DNA of 64,000 bases, from NCBI RefSeq assembly GCF_030463535.1, contig NC_132881.1, positions 7,804,526 to 7,868,525 of the forward strand. The letters run 5' to 3'. The notes beneath the pieces are model-generated. The model made no database searches. It had not been told where the DNA came from and saw only the letters and a program-made list of their open reading frames with translations. The translations under genes were made by a program, and so were the position numbers. Origin of the DNA: Salminus brasiliensis. Its lineage: Eukaryota > Chordata > Actinopteri > Characiformes > Bryconidae. How positions within the stretch are numbered: the stretch's first letter is position 1; the number at the start of each line of letters is the position of its first letter. This document shows, piece after piece, positions 36,255 through 50,800 of the stretch.

Positions 36255-39200
36255 TATAACAATAATACGTAAAAAATATATATTGCTAATTTGCATATAT
36301 TTCAAGAACGCACTTTAACTAGTGGATCGTGTTTTAGTTTAGAATCCAATGTTTTCATAAGGAGAATTTTGGATCTCTGTTTTTGTCACTAAATCTGAAA
36401 AAAAAAAATCTGACAAGACCAACAAACATTTTCCTCATATAACTATGATTGATATGTGAAGGCCTTCAGAATCTAGAAACTGAAAATCTGGCCGGTGTAA
36501 GTGCTACTGAGGTGGATATTTCTGGTTAGGTGTGGAAGAAGGATATTTAAAGATGTGCATTATAAAATCTTAGACATTTGTGTTGGAAACTGATGTTTTT
36601 GTTCTTTCTGTCAGATCCAAACATGATCATTTAATCTGTATCAGTAATAAACAGGGCAGAAAGTGCAGAGAAGTGAACACACAAATATATATTTTGGATG
36701 TTTTGTTTAAAAATCACTGATCACTGCATGGTAAATAACGCCCCACCTTAAAGGTATTGTTGGGGGTCTTCGTAGGCAGTACTGCAGACTGTAATTACCA
36801 AATGTCTACACAGAATTGTTCTTATTTCTTGCTTAAAAGAACAGCTTCTCTGACAGCATTGCTGAATGAAGTGCTGTAGTTTTAGGAAACCTATAGAAGC
36901 AGCACTGGATCATTAAAATGTCATGTTTATCTTATCTTGTTTAACTTGTCAGCAGTTTGGTATCACTGTTTTTTTTTTTTTTTTTTCTTTTTTTAGTCAA
37001 ACCGATAAAAGCAGTTTAGTAATTTAGCTAATGCCGAACATCAGTATTATTGGCTTAAAAATATAACAGTTGTCTGATATTTTAAACAGATATTTTCCGA
37101 TATGTTTATTGTACTCCTAAGTAATTTGTTAGGCTACTAAACTAAAATATCTATGTTTAATTTATTTTTAACGGAATGAATTTGAGGATATTGGTGAATC
37201 CATACTTTATGCATCAGTATTAGTAGATGATCAGTATATAATAATAATAATAATAATAGTCATCTTGCAGGCAAGATTATTTGTATCTTGCCTGCTTTTC
37301 TCATATTGATGCAGCCGTAATTACAAAGATTTCGATGTAATCTTAAAAATAAAGAAATGTTAAATGTGTCCTGAATGCTAAACAGAGCTCTAGTTTATTC
37401 TGTAAAAAGAAAGAAATCTGTGGAGAAAATGAGCAGTGAAGTTTTCAAATCACAAGACAGATAACTTGACAAAAATGATAGAAAATTGGCAATGTTTTAT
37501 GTTACCATAAAGTTTAGTTTTCTCAGTAAATGCTGGTATGGGAGCTGTGGCATATGTATGCATGTTCTGGTGCTGATGCAACATTAAAATGTGAAGAAAT
37601 TGACTTTTGTAATTAATTTAGTGCTGTTAGCATTACAGGAAAAAATAAACAAGAATATTTATTCATGCAGGGTTACAAAGGCAGTAAAATGCAGGTAGCT
37701 TGGTGCTGTAGAGAGTACTAAACACTGTAGTCTCTTCTGATCTGATCTGACCTGACCAGTATCAAAGAAAACAAAAACAACGGGGTGGTCTGGAAGGCAA
37801 AGAAAGGTGACTACAGCTGACCACATTAGAGGGGAATTCCACCAGTATTTCAAAATGTGTGCATAGTAAAGTGGTTGAGAGGTAAATTGAGAATGGTTTA
37901 ATGTGAGATTGTGCTGTATTCTAGAAACCAGGGGCTGTGATGTGTACCTGTTGTAGATATTGCGATCTCTGCTTCCTATCCACCTCATTAACTTTTCATT
38001 ATGCAGAAATATTGAACAATCTGTGGAATTACCCTGTAATGTGAGAAGTGGCCAAAACCTTTGAAGGATACCGGGCTACTGTTGTCATATCTATATTTTA
38101 AGTCTCATAACGCTCAGCCCGGCGCCTGGCGGTGGTGAATGCCACACAGTTGATTAATTCTCTTACATATAGCAGGCCTTCTCTTCCAGAGAGACGCATG
38201 GCAGTTGCAGGCACAGACCCCGGCCCCATGGAGCAACTTCACTTAAGTGCTTCCAGAGAAGCTGTGCTGTGATAGACCTCTTGTTCCATAGCCAGCTCTT
38301 CTGACCACTTACCTTCCCTCCTCAGAGTGAGAGAAGAGGAATTCAGGGCTATGACGTACTAAAATTCTGTTGTAATGAAGGAATAGGTTTCGCTTGCGCA
38401 GGTGAGGAATCACTAATCGCTAATGAACACTGAATAGAGTTGAGCTATGGCATCATACCACCTGTTCCAGTATTGAAATCAGATCCTAAAGATCTGTAAT
38501 TTAACATTATACTTGCCTGAGCTTTAGGATGCACTAATGTTTCTAATGAAAGCTTTTCACTTAGGATGACCCGCAGACGTATGACTTCTCAAACACTCTC
38601 CCATCCCACAAAAACAACAACTTGTTGTGTTGCATAAAGACCCAAGAATATTAAACTATCAGTTTGACGTAAGTAATTTGCCTGGTTGTATGAAATGTTT
38701 ACTTTATTATAGACAAACAAAAACATCCCGCTATGGTGTTGTATACCATACAGTGTGGTAGATGGAAAAGTAAACAAATGTTGTTTTGGTTGGGTGCACC
38801 AAAATACAGGTAAACTGACTTGCTATGTTATTAAGTACACCTGCCTGGCATATTCGGTGAGGTGTAGACTTGAGATGAGGATGATGATTGATCCTTCCAC
38901 TGTAAGGATGTTTTCACCCTTGCACTTTGTGATCTGGTCAAATTGAGCCAATAAGCGGAGAGAACGTTCATTGCATGGTTTGTTGTGATGCATTTTGGTG
39001 TGCTTGGTTTTTTGGTCTTTGCGTGAGATCGAATCAAACCAATGAGAGGACCTTCCAGGTTTACAAACTGGCCAACTGATTTGGGCCAGAGCAAATCGCT
39101 GGTAGCTTGCGTCTATCACGATATGCTATAAGAAAGTAACACTAAAGTATGTGTATTTTAGTGTGCCATTACTTTGCCACACTATACTTATTTATTTAAT

Positions 39201-39464
39201 CTCACATTAAGCAAATCAGCGCTTATAATGCTTTAGAATGCAGAACTGTTCTCTGTAGAGGATATGTAATTTGACCAGGGGTGCCTAAACTTTTGCATCC
39301 CACTGTAAGTGCCTTTTAGTATGTTTGTTGTGGCCCATCTGTTGCTGGACAATTTACCACCCACCATCTAGGCACTCACTAAGTAAAAGCCTCCGCCACA
39401 GGAACACCGCTGACCATACATTGTTTGGCTGATTGCTTATTTTTAGGACAGCACTGGCAAAGAG

Positions 39465-39466
<2 letters not shown>

Positions 39467-39495
<29 letters not shown>
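39467..39495. repeat. (GT)n microsatellite
   Basis: About 14 GT units in lrrfip2 intron 1. Confidence 0.95.
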
Positions 39496-39929
39496 AGATA
39501 TGGATTTATGGAGAAAACACTCTCGCTGCTGAGATGCATAACATTTATAACAGTACTCATTCAATGCTGAATCATTTTGCTGCTGCAGAAGATTGTAATA
39601 CAATCAAGCAAATGATTTTAACTGTAATGATGATGGATACAGAATTTGGAATTTTGGACAAAGCCATCCTAAATATCTAAAAGGCTGTAATATAGTACAA
39701 TAAAATAATGTGCAAGCATTTTTTATTTTTTTTTATAAATATAGATGTATCAGCATGGCTACATGCACAGTGTTGAGTATGACTGTCTCGTGTTTTTAAA
39801 GTAACAGTCTTTAAAAGTTATATTTAAACTGAGTAACATTAAGAGTGATATTATGAATTATCTACACCTGCATGTTAGTGTTCGGTGCTCGTTCTGTCCT
39901 TTTTCCAGACAATGAAGTCGTCGGAACTA

Positions 39930-40163
39930 AGACCCCGTTTACACTGGGTCACAAATGTAAACACAAGACTGATTTAAACCAGATACATTTGAGCCATGTT
40001 ATAGCAGTGTAAACGCATCCCTGTTTCTCCAAGACATTCAACAACCAAAACCTCAAATTTGCACATTGTCTACGTGTCTAAGTGTAAATACATGTAGCTA
40101 AAATCTCATCAGGGTACAATCCAGATACTAGTCACATGAAATGACCAGGTGTAAACATGGTCT
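39930..40163. mobile_element. MITE with terminal inverted repeats
   Basis: The ends AGACCCCGTTTACACTGG (39930) and CCAGGTGTAAACATGGTCT (to 40163) are inverted repeats with a few mismatches. The 234-bp interior has no coding frame and contains more GTGTAAAC words (about 40007-40015). This fits a hAT-like non-autonomous element, but the superfamily is uncertain. Confidence 0.6.
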
Positions 40164-42809
40164 AGGTTTTTTGGCAAACTGTGCAGAATGAAATGCCCTG
40201 ATGGTTTACACTGAGTAAAGGGTTGGAAGCTCTATTGACCACACCAGAGACTGAACTTCAGGTTTTGGAAGACAGTAATTACGTTGCTCATCTGGCAAGT
40301 GTTGTTTTTTGCACAAGAAATTGGCACCTTCATTGTTTTTCCTTGCACAGTTTGGCTTGGTTATTTAACAAATTAATGCCTGGCTATTAGCATATTTTCT
40401 TAAACTCTTAAAGAAAATCAATGAAAATCAAGTTAAGCATTGATTTACGACACTGGTCTTGGACTATCCCCTTTTCTCAGTATATTATCTCAGTAAATAG
40501 AAAAGAAAACAGTGCAACAAGAATATCCTGTAGCATTTTTGTTGGGCTGTTTGACTGTTAAGTAACTGTACTTCAGATTCTGCAGATAAGTGGAAATATG
40601 ACCGTATACATCATACATTTAAAATGTGCAGTTTATGATGTACTCCGTGGCTAACAGGAGTTACAGTAGTATTCTTACTTTTGAAAATGTTTGCTGACAG
40701 AGTAAAGTAATAATATTAAATACAATATTATTGCAGAGAGCAACATACAGATAAATTCAACTCAATTTCAGTTTACTAGCTAACTGCTTTTGTAAAATTA
40801 GCATTTTCCTCAGCTTGAGGCCTTTTTTAGTGTCTATACTTCATGTAAACTTCGTGCAGATTAGATTTATTTCTGTCTAATTTAAGTGTTTGATGCTTAA
40901 GCGTATTAAACTGCGATCGGTAATGAACGCTACAATATCATGTCCTGTATTATTACGTTTGTAGTGATTACATCCTACAGTAGAACCACACATTTTGTAT
41001 TTGGTTGACACTGGGGGGGGTACGCACTCTGTAGACACTGGCTAGCTAAGTTATGTTTCTTTTAGAAACTTCATTTATAGGATGATGTGATCTGTTTTGG
41101 TCTTGAGAGTGTATGACGAGATAGATGTATGTAATAAAAATCTTTTATTTGTTGGAGCCATATCAAATCTGATGCTCCTGCAAGCTGTGGGACCAAAGAC
41201 TACTGCTTACTTTTATCGGGCTCTTAATTCAGGTTGGGTTTACCAAGTATTCTGTCCATTTTTAGTTCACTAGGTTCACTACAGTGCCCTTAATACAAGG
41301 CACTCCAAATGCTAACCCTGTATTTCCCCCAACCAAACAGGCAAAGTCGTACTTGTTGGGTTGCAAAGAAACAATTCCATGTGTGTTGAGCCCAGGTCTC
41401 TGATTTGAGTCTGTTTCAATGTTAGCGGTCAGTCATAACAGGTTAGCTGAAATGTCTTAAGATGAGACCAATTATTGTCTGACTGTTGGTACCATTGGTA
41501 AATGGTAATTAACAAGCTGCCTTGTTGTCCATCTCTGTTCTTACCTAACTTCCCTAAGCACTATTTCACCTGTATTGCTCTCCTCTCCATGTGGAATGGG
41601 CGGTCCTAAAATGGGTCAAGCTTACATCATCATAACCCTGGCCAGTCACTAGGCTGACATGGCTATGCCCTTTCTTCAAGTCTGTGCAAACTGGGGAGCT
41701 AAAGCTAACTAAGCAGGCATTGTAATAAGCTAGCTAGCTATCCAGCGATCTGCTTGCATCTAAGGTTCATTCATCATCCAACAGGAAGGTGGATGAAGGC
41801 CTACAACAATTTATGTAGGAAACATTTCACAGAAGATGGCTTTCGGTAGCTTTACTCAGAAGGCAAGTTGAGCAGATCAAGCGCTCTGCTACACCATAAG
41901 GAGAAGCTTGGGTTTAGTCGGGCTGGGCGTCACCATGTGGGCAGAGCGTGAGTTTTGTAGTGCTACAAGGGAGAGCCAGGGGTTAGCCAGGCTGCTCCCT
42001 TGCAAGGGGGCAGAGCCAAGTCTTAGAATATTAAGACCATAAACAGACTATTCTCACAGAGGTCTGATAAATGCATGTTGGTGGCTTTAGAGGAGTGTTT
42101 TTAACATTGTTCATTTAAATTTATATCTGAATGCTTCACATTCAGTGAACCCAAGTATTACATAAACCTGTGCCACAGTAGCCAGTTTGTTGTTTGTCCC
42201 TTCTTGGACCACTGTGGCTTATGTTTCGAAGGTGCTCAGACCTTGTCTTCTGGCCACAACTATTTGGCCCTCATTGCTCGGGCCCCCATTTCCAACATGT
42301 CAACTATGAGAATAAGCTGTTTAGTTACGGTCTAACATATAGTATCTTGTCACAAAATAATCTGTGTAATCTCATTTTATCTGAGAGTTGTCCGGAAGTT
42401 TTGGTTCAACTGTCCGCCTGGTTATCCTCCACCACATTTCTGAGCCATCCCACAACACCTACATGCATAACTGGTGTGTTTAACACTGCAGTGTGATACG
42501 AAATAAACCAAATCACAAACATCTCTGGTCTGAACTGGCCATGCAAACTAGGTGTGAAAACAGTCTCCTTACACTGTAGTGTGAAGTGTTCCTGCGCCTT
42601 AGAACATTTTTACCCATGCCAGTCCTTGGGGACCTTCGTTTGGTCCACATTTTTGCTCTGTCCCAGTTCTCAACATAGAAGTCAAGGACACTGAATACCA
42701 GGTCGGTTTGTACTGGGAGCATACGCAGAGTGATCTTACCATCTTAAAGTAAAAATCTAATAACTCATAAAAGCATTTATGTATCCATTAAGAAAAGATA
42801 TTCAACACC

Positions 42810-43260
42810 CTGTAGTCCTGTAAAAAGATGATTGCACTCTGCCTTGTAAGTAGCTGTTTATACCCCCTTAGCAGCAATAACTGCAACCAAATGCTTTCTG
42901 TTGATGTTAGTGTTTCACAACACCATGGAGGAATTTTGGCCCACTCCCTCTTGCAGAACTACTTCAGCTCTGTGACGTGTAGGCCTTTAATCATGAACTG
43001 CATGTTTCAGCTCCTGCCTTAGTTTTAGTTCCAGGGTTTAAGATGAGACTAGGCCATTCCAAAAAGCTCAAATGTCTTCTTTTTAACCAATTCTAAGGGG
43101 GAAATTGCTTATGTGATCTGGATCATTGTCTTGTTGCATGACCCAACTAAGCTTCAGTTTTGGCTTACTGACAGGTGATCTTGCCTTCTCTGTGAAGCGT
43201 GGTGGTAGTGGTCTGGTGGTTTGGGGATACTGTTCTTTTTCAGACCTGGATGCCTTGCTA
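42810..43260 (-). mobile_element. Tc1/mariner-like transposase relic
   Basis: Blocks such as CTAGGCCATTCCAAAAAGCT, GTCTTCTTTTTAACCA, GATCATTGTCTTGTTGCATG and ACCCAACTAAGCTTCAG are in the order typical of the minus-strand copy of fish Tc1-like transposase genes, where the reverse complement of the first encodes the WPSQSPDLNP region. It is too decayed to code. Confidence 0.5.
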
Positions 43261-43304
43261 ACTATTAATTTAGGTTGTCTGCATGTGAGCCGAAGCAGGT
43301 TTTA

Positions 43305-43830
43305 GTACTACATTTACGTTTACGGCATTTAGCAGCCGCTCTTATACAGCGTGCCAAGTGCTTCACTGTTTCCTCAGGGATAGCCTCAGTTAGTTTGAAT
43401 AGACAAAAAATTCAAAGATACCTTTAAGTTTAGACACTACTAAACACAAGTCGGTAAGGAGACCATAAAACTCGACTCTTCACCCAAGTACTCTCTGAAG
43501 AGGTGGGTCTTCAGTCTGGGTTTGAAGACAGTGAGCGACTCGGCCGTTCGGACACCCAGGGGAAGCTCGTTCCACCACTTTGGTGCCAGGACAGGGAAAA
43601 AAAAAGCCTGGATGCTTGTCTTCCGTGGATTTTAAGGGATAGCGGGTCAAGCCAAGCCATACTGGAACCTTGAAGGGCTCATGGTGCGGACCGGCTTTTG
43701 ACCATTGCCATCAAGTACGGAGGGGCTGGTCTGTTCTTGGCCTTGTAGGCCAGCGTCAGGATTTTAAATCTGATGCGGGCAGCTAGTGAAGAGAACGCAG
43801 CAGTGGAGTGACATGCCTGAACTTAATACT
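43305..43830 (-). mobile_element. LINE-like repeat (same family as 47924)
   Basis: Starting at ACATTTACGTTTACGGCATTTAGCAG and running to about 43830, the sequence shares ordered blocks with 47924-48165, for example TAGTTTGAATAGAC, ATTCAAAGATACCT, GGAGACCA and GGGTCTTCAGTCTG. On the minus strand it ends with the tail also found on the SINE at 27780. It is probably the 3' part of an L2-type LINE. Confidence 0.55.
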
Positions 43831-44877
43831 ACCTATGATGGTACTTCCATAGATCGCTCTACCTGAACTTGAAAAAAGGCTTCTTTACTTTGTATGTTTG
43901 TATGTCTGCTTTAGGGTGAATACTTTCAGTTTGAAGCCTACCTCGTAATATAATTGGAGGAGCCTGTTAGCTGTTGCCAGGCTAGTCAACCTAGACCTAG
44001 TGAAAGTCATTTGTGCCAAATATGTGCATTTAAGAATGGTTAGCCAACTGGATGCCATTTTTGTAGCTGGTCACAGACTGTTTGGTCATGCAAATCATTC
44101 AGATCGATATCCAGCCTTTGCACTTTGAGAAGGAGAATTTTTATCAGCGATCTCTTGACGTTTTCGGCAGTGGCCAAGGACAGCACAGAACATGTTTACT
44201 ATTGGCTGTTCCAAGTAATTGTATGACCAGTCACTCAACTTTGGTATCTTTGTGCTCTCAAACTCTGTATCCTCTAAACTTGTGTAAATTGAGCTTCCGT
44301 TAGCTGGAACACAGCTTGTGCTATGGTGCGTGTTTGCGTGTGCATGGATGTCTGGTCTGCAAACTAAGCTAAACTGGCAGGCAAAAGATACAGACAGCTC
44401 AGAACACCAGTGGCCTGACTTCATCCCTCAGGTTTGAGTGAATATCACCTGAACTTTGCCAGCTTCTCACTCCTAATTTGCATCACCATTGAAACTTTAG
44501 AGCTTGTTGTCGGAATACTAGTTTAATATTTAGGGTCATTGAATGATTAAATATTTGGGGATTTCAAATATTAGAGCAGATAATTGCAAATAAATGTAAT
44601 TTGTATGTTAAATAGTTTATTTATTCATTTAATTTCTTTATTTAAAATGTTTAAGTTTCCTGCAGAGGGTTAATTTTTATAATTTTTTTTAACCAGCAAA
44701 CAAACAAAACCTCATTTGAGCAGAAGCACTTTTGAACAGAGAACGTTTGCGTGCAACTCTACATGCGGGGTCCGTCTCGGGACTGATTAGCAATTCAAGA
44801 TGATTTAGTTTGTGATATTGTTTTTCTGTTTCCAGAAACCTGCATAACCGTGTTGGCTGTGACACAGAGGAGCAGAC

Positions 44878-47800
44878 ATGGGAACACCAGGTTCAGGACG
44901 AAAACGTGCTCCGATCAAGGACCGCTTCTCTGCTGAGGATGAGGCCTTAAGTAGCATAGCACGAGAGGTAGGTGCTTTCTTTTTCATCGAGATTCTACTT
45001 GTCGTCTCCTTATTCTATTAAGGCCAGTTATCATGGACTATCATTTCTGACATATTTTCCATATAACATATAACCAACATGACATATAACCAATGTGCTT
45101 AGTAAAAGAAAAACAAGCTTGCCAATGCTGATACTTTTAAATTTTATATAATGAGGCAAAATTTACAAAAACAATATACAATAAAAATGTATTTATTTAT
45201 TTATAAAAAAAAGTCATCACTCATCTGTGTTGTAATCTGCACACACTGCATTGTATTGCATGTAAACGTCGCAGTTTTATAGACACAACTGATGAATATC
45301 TTTTGAATGTTTCATTTTGATGTGGAAAAGAGTTTGTCATGACAGACACTGCACCAGACATGTTCACCCTCAGCTCTGTTTTATCTGAGATGTGTTGATA
45401 TGTGGCTAGTCAGGTTCTGCCAGTGCAGGCTGCGTCAGTAAGAGTAGTGTGGACTACCTTTGGAAAAGGCAAAGACTTGCAAATGGTTAATTAGAGAGGA
45501 ATATAGCTAGCCTGCATTGACTTGCATTGACATACTTTCTCAATGTATTTATCATCTGCGGCAGTACATGCTGCTGCCCATTGTCTTTGGCACCTTCTGG
45601 AAAAATGAGCTTGCCTGCCCTCAACATGGCCAAACACAAAAATAGTTTTAAAACCTGTAGTATCCTATAATTAAAGTAGTATTTTGACTGTAACGGAAGG
45701 TTGATGACAACCCATGCAAAATGGTGATGTCCTGATCAGGCTATTGGGCCCCCCACTCTGAATCTCTTAATTGTATGTATTTATTTATTTATTTATTTAT
45801 TATTTCTTTATAAATAACTTGATTTAATTAGATTTTCTCCCTAATTTGGACTGTCAATTAACCTAACCCACATGTAATGTAATTTCTTTTGGTAGTTACA
45901 CATTAGGGTTTAATGCTGACTGAGGTAGAAAAAAATATTTTAAGGATTTAAGGGTAAGTAATACAAACTTGCACTTTGTGTGAATGTTTTTTCACACAAA
46001 GTTTTAATGGAGTTATATCTAGTACAGGAAGTGTCGTTAGTTTGCCAAATAGCTAGGCTGGCAGTCCTTTGTAAAAGGCTAACTACAGTGGAATATACAG
46101 CAGTAATTATATGATAAATGACAGAATGAGTCACTTTCAAATGTGACGACAGCTATCTGTACATTTTTGCTGTAAATTTGTCCTATAATGTGTCCTGTAA
46201 TGGTTTATTTACCAGTCTACCACAGTTTGACCCTTCCATGCAACTGTTGAGGAGAACATTTTCTTTCTGCTTGGCCAGTTTTGACCATAAACACTGTAGT
46301 CCATCTTGGCAGTCTAGCATTTAAACATGAAACTGGCCACAATGTGCAGCTTTTTCGTCCCAGAAATTCTGTATCCGGTACTTTTATTGTTTGAATCATT
46401 AGATGTTTACTTTTATCAGAAGGGTTCTGCATGCTTAAAGGATTTTAAACAGTTACCACTTGCAGTAAGTTGCTTGAGTTCATGTTGTGTGTTAGTTGTT
46501 GGTGTGTGTTTTTACTGCAGGAGCTGCTCAGATTTCTAGTCCCAGTCTCATGATGAAGGCACAGATGGGCTAGATGCACAGGCTATAGATAGGTCAGAGA
46601 CACTGGACTCAGCTGCCCTGCTCTGCAGACCAGGTCATACTGTCAGACATCCCAACAGGTGCAGATCATAGGGAGCAGGCCATATACACACACCCACACC
46701 ACACAAATTAGCCCTGTCCCAATTGGCACGCTTGGGGTTCCTCGTTTGAGCGTGCACTATCGCGAGGCTGTGCTTCATCCTGTTACTCATCTTGTTCCAA
46801 AGGAGGGATCATCATGACTCTCTGGGCACCCTTAGTGGGGTTCGATACAGGCAGACTCCTCAAGGTGGATGGGGTTATTTTAACCATCACTGTACCGCAT
46901 TGTGCTTATTATGAGTCAAGCCACTATAGTTTAACAAAACCAAACGTAGGGCTGATAACACAAACGCATAGCCTGTAAGTTGAGCCACATGTAGCTCGTT
47001 TCTTGACCTGTATGTGTTCACATTGTTGTTACCAAATTGCAGAGGATGACTGCAGGACTTGCTATGCCTTTTGGGACTGGCCTGTCTTCTGAGCATACCG
47101 GCTCTGTCCTTGTCCTTTTTGTCGACTAGAGCTAGCCCAAGCTGCATTTTACAGCCTTCAAATACTCGTCGGTTCACACTGGATGCATGACACTGGACGC
47201 CGGTCAGTTTTGTCGTGAAACAATGCAATGCCTTTCTCCCTCAGATCCTACAGCTTCATATAACAAGGCTTTCATTGTAGAATAATTGCTGGATTGGTGA
47301 CTGTGCTAGCTAGTGTACTTGTAAAACAAACTACAGGCTTTCTAGTTATTTTACCTCTTCCCTTCATTATCACATCACATGTTCTGCTTGCAGCCCTTCA
47401 GGACAGTCCTTTTAAACAGGGTTTTTTTTCTAAAATGAAAGGCTTGTTATTTAAAGCGGTGTCAAACATGATCAGCGCTGATATGCTGATCCAGAGGAGT
47501 CCTCGGCTAAGTAAAAGCATCTAAACTTATCTTTAGCAGCTCAGAAAAGGGTGTGATCTGTTTCTTAAATAGCCCATTTAATTATTTCATGTTAGTTTTA
47601 GTTTCAAACAAGCATATGTAGCCCCCGACCAGCGGGGAGTAGTTCCCGTGGCCAGTTCACACTCCTTTGCTGCAACATTGTGGCAGATGTCCGCAAATGC
47701 ACAACAGTAACTTCTAAGGTATTGTTAAAAGTTTAAAATCCACACTTTTAACAGGATTTGTTTGTTTGTTTCTGAAAGCTGAGGGTGATTTTAATCAGTT

Positions 47801-50800
47801 CCCCTGAATTAAACCATGGTTTTGTTATTGGCGAATGTAATGGTGAACCGAAAAAAAAGTATGAAGTGCAGTATGAACCTAGCCAAAACAAATTGCCATC
47901 CGCACAATCCACAGACCTCCCAATACATTTACATTTAAGGCATTTAGCAGGTGCTCTTATCCAGAGTGACTTACAAAAGTGCTTTGCTATTTACCCAAGA
48001 AAAACCTCAGCTAGTTTGAATAGACTAAACATTCAAAGATACCTCTAAGCTTAGACTGTACTAAACACAAGCCAATAAGGAGACCACTCTGCCATTCACT
48101 CAAGTATTCACGGAAGAGGAGGGTCTTCAGTCTGCGTTTGAAGACAGCGAGCGACTCTGCCGTTCTGCCCATCCATCAAAATCCCTGCGTGGATGGGCTG
48201 TCTTTTCCACACATTTCCTACACATAATGTAGTTTCTCAGTAGTTGTTTACATCTGGGGATCGTGTTAGCATGACATTACCTTAACTTCTTCACTCCTCA
48301 ACTCTCTCCATCTCTTGCATTGTTTTGTTGATATCAGATCTTTTTTTTTGTGATGTCCTCCAATTCTAAGGGATGGACCCATCCAAAACACTTGCTATAC
48401 ATCTCAGTATGACTGAGGTATGCACACACGAACCGCTTTGATGTACATGGAGTGTGTGTAGACACCAGTTACACTTGGGGAATACTTTGTTTACTTACAT
48501 TACATGCTGACAAGACCAACGCTAATCTAATTAGAAAGGCATCATGAATTTAGGTACCTTGGGGCTTTGAGCCGTCACAATGTTTAAACACGGCTGGGCC
48601 GTCTTAGAATCGGCAATCATGTTCGTCTTCAGTTTGAGGTGCTGCTGAATGGTAGGAATCCTGCTCAGAAATCCTGCTGTGTCAAGTACTTCTCATTGTC
48701 CTAGAGTCAGTCCAGTTCAGAAGTTCATAAACAAGATTTGTTGTGTCCTCTGTTCTGTAGGCAGAGGCCAGACTTGCTGCGAAGCGGGCTGCCAGGGCAG
48801 AGGCACGAGACATCCGAATGAGGGAGCTGGAGCGGCAACAGAAAGAGGTAATAACATCATCTCTGCCTAATGAGAAACACCTTAACTACAGCTCCTGGCT
48901 ACATGCTGATTTTCCTTCTTGGTTTTTCTCATTGGTAAAGGAGCTGGCTATTTGTGGTGATGTTTAATATTCTCTTTAACCCGCGTTAGCTTGTGTCATG
49001 AGATGCAGTATTTAGTTGCCTCTCAGAGTGAAGTTGTCTATTGTGGCATGATGGTTCTTGCAGGTGGAGGTAGACTGTATGGTGACGTTATTGTGTAAAA
49101 TTGTATGTCGTGAAAAATAATAAACTTTTCTAAGCATAATGTGGACCATTAAATAAACACTAATCAATTGCTTGTTTTATTATATAGAGCATAATTAGCC
49201 CTGCTTGTTTTATTGGCTACCAGAAAGAAAATGCATTATTTAGGAATCTGTCAAAGCACTGCCATTGGTAGTGGTACTAGTGGTAGTGGTTTTCTTTAGC
49301 CAGTCCTACATAGATCAATCTGTTCAGTACATTCCATTGAGCGTATAATATATATATTTTTTGCTACCTTGTCTACCTTTCTGAATTTGTTGAATGTCAT
49401 TTAAAGGTAAAGGTGCAAAGTAAAGGTAAAGGTGCACGTATTTGTCACTGTACAGTGTACACTGTACAGCGAAATGTGTCCTCCGCATTTAACCCATCTG
49501 GTAGTGAACACACACTCACACACACACATGTGTTAGGGGCAGTGAGTACACACACACACCCAGAGCGGTGGGCAGCCAACTCCAGCGCCCGGGGAGCAGA
49601 GAGGGTAAAGGGCCTTGCTCAAGGGCCCAACAGTGGCAGCTTGCCGAGCCCGGGAATCGAACCCACAACCCTGTTATCGATATCCCGGCGTTGTGGGTTC
49701 GATTCGGGCTCGGCAAGCTGCCACTGTTGGGCCCTTGAGCAAGGCCCTTTACCCTCTCTGCTCCCCGGGCGCTGGAGTTGGCTGCCCACCGCTCTGGGTG
49801 TGTGTGTGTACTCACTGCCCCTAACACGTGTGAGTGTGTGAGTGTGTGTTCACTACCAGATGGGTTAAATGCGGATGGGTTGAATGTTTGGCTTGGCATC
49901 AGATTAAACATACAGTGTGGCTTAGTGATCTGGGCTCTGAAAACCTGCAAATATGGTGAATGGGTGAAGCAGTAAAAATGTAATGGTTGAGAACATCTTC
50001 AGAAAGCCATTGACCCATGATCGCTTTCTAGTAGAGGGTGTGTCTGGCCGTGCATTCTTATCTTTCAAGATAGGACTAGAAAATCTTCTCCTAGCGAGTT
50101 GGAAGCCCATTTCTTTACTGTCTGAACAGCAGTAAACTAATTGATTGTATTTGTGCTAAGTTAACAAATAACAAGGAGATTTAAGTGTGCTGTTGCTGTT
50201 CACGCAATCTAGTTTAAGGTATTGACATGAAATATTCTTGGGCATTTCGTTGTGATTGGTGCTGGTCAACTGGTCACATGTCATTACAAAGAGTAATTAT
50301 ACTGGTTTAACTGGATAAAGTGCAGAACATTTTGAATAATAATCACAGTGTTTAATATGGGACAGTATTTGAATAGTAGTTTTTAAGAATCTGTCGCTAC
50401 AGATGTTATGAATGAAAGGTTATGAATGTGTTGATGGTGAGGGCAAGCTGGTCTTTTGCTGAAATGCAAATGAACTTGCGCTGTGCTTTGTTTTCAAACC
50501 CTTTTATGGGTATGGGTACCAAGTTATTACATATTTATTTTCTATTTTTTTTGTTGTTGTTTCTCCACCACCCCCCCTCCCTCCCTGAGGTCCACTGTTT
50601 TGTTGTGATCTTTGTTCTGATTTGCTGCCATTTATTGCACCTCATTCAAAAAGCAGTCCTTATAACTACAGCGTGACTGGATGAGGCTAAACTAAGTAAG
50701 TTTATGTAGGTAAATATGCTGGGTTTTTTTGTGACACATACACATACTGGCTGTACGGACTGGGGCGTGAAAGGTATGCTTTGAGTCTAAGAGTATGTTT

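Larger units (their letters stand above)
34206..44835 (+). other. lrrfip2: 10.6-kb first intron of lrrfip2 (assuming the exon ends at 34205)
   Basis: I see no coding exon here. It holds the 145-bp palindrome (34295-34439), the AT-rich tandem array (35013-36254), a poly-T run near 36969-36986, an AAT run at 37240-37257, a (GT)n run at 39467-39495, a MITE (39930-40163), a Tc1-like relic (42810-43260) and a LINE-like repeat (43305-43830). The rest is unremarkable. Confidence 0.6.

Noticed and set aside
49413-49950. Two opposite 140-codon frames with nearly the same protein
   Set aside because: These are the two arms of the inverted SINE pair, not a gene family.
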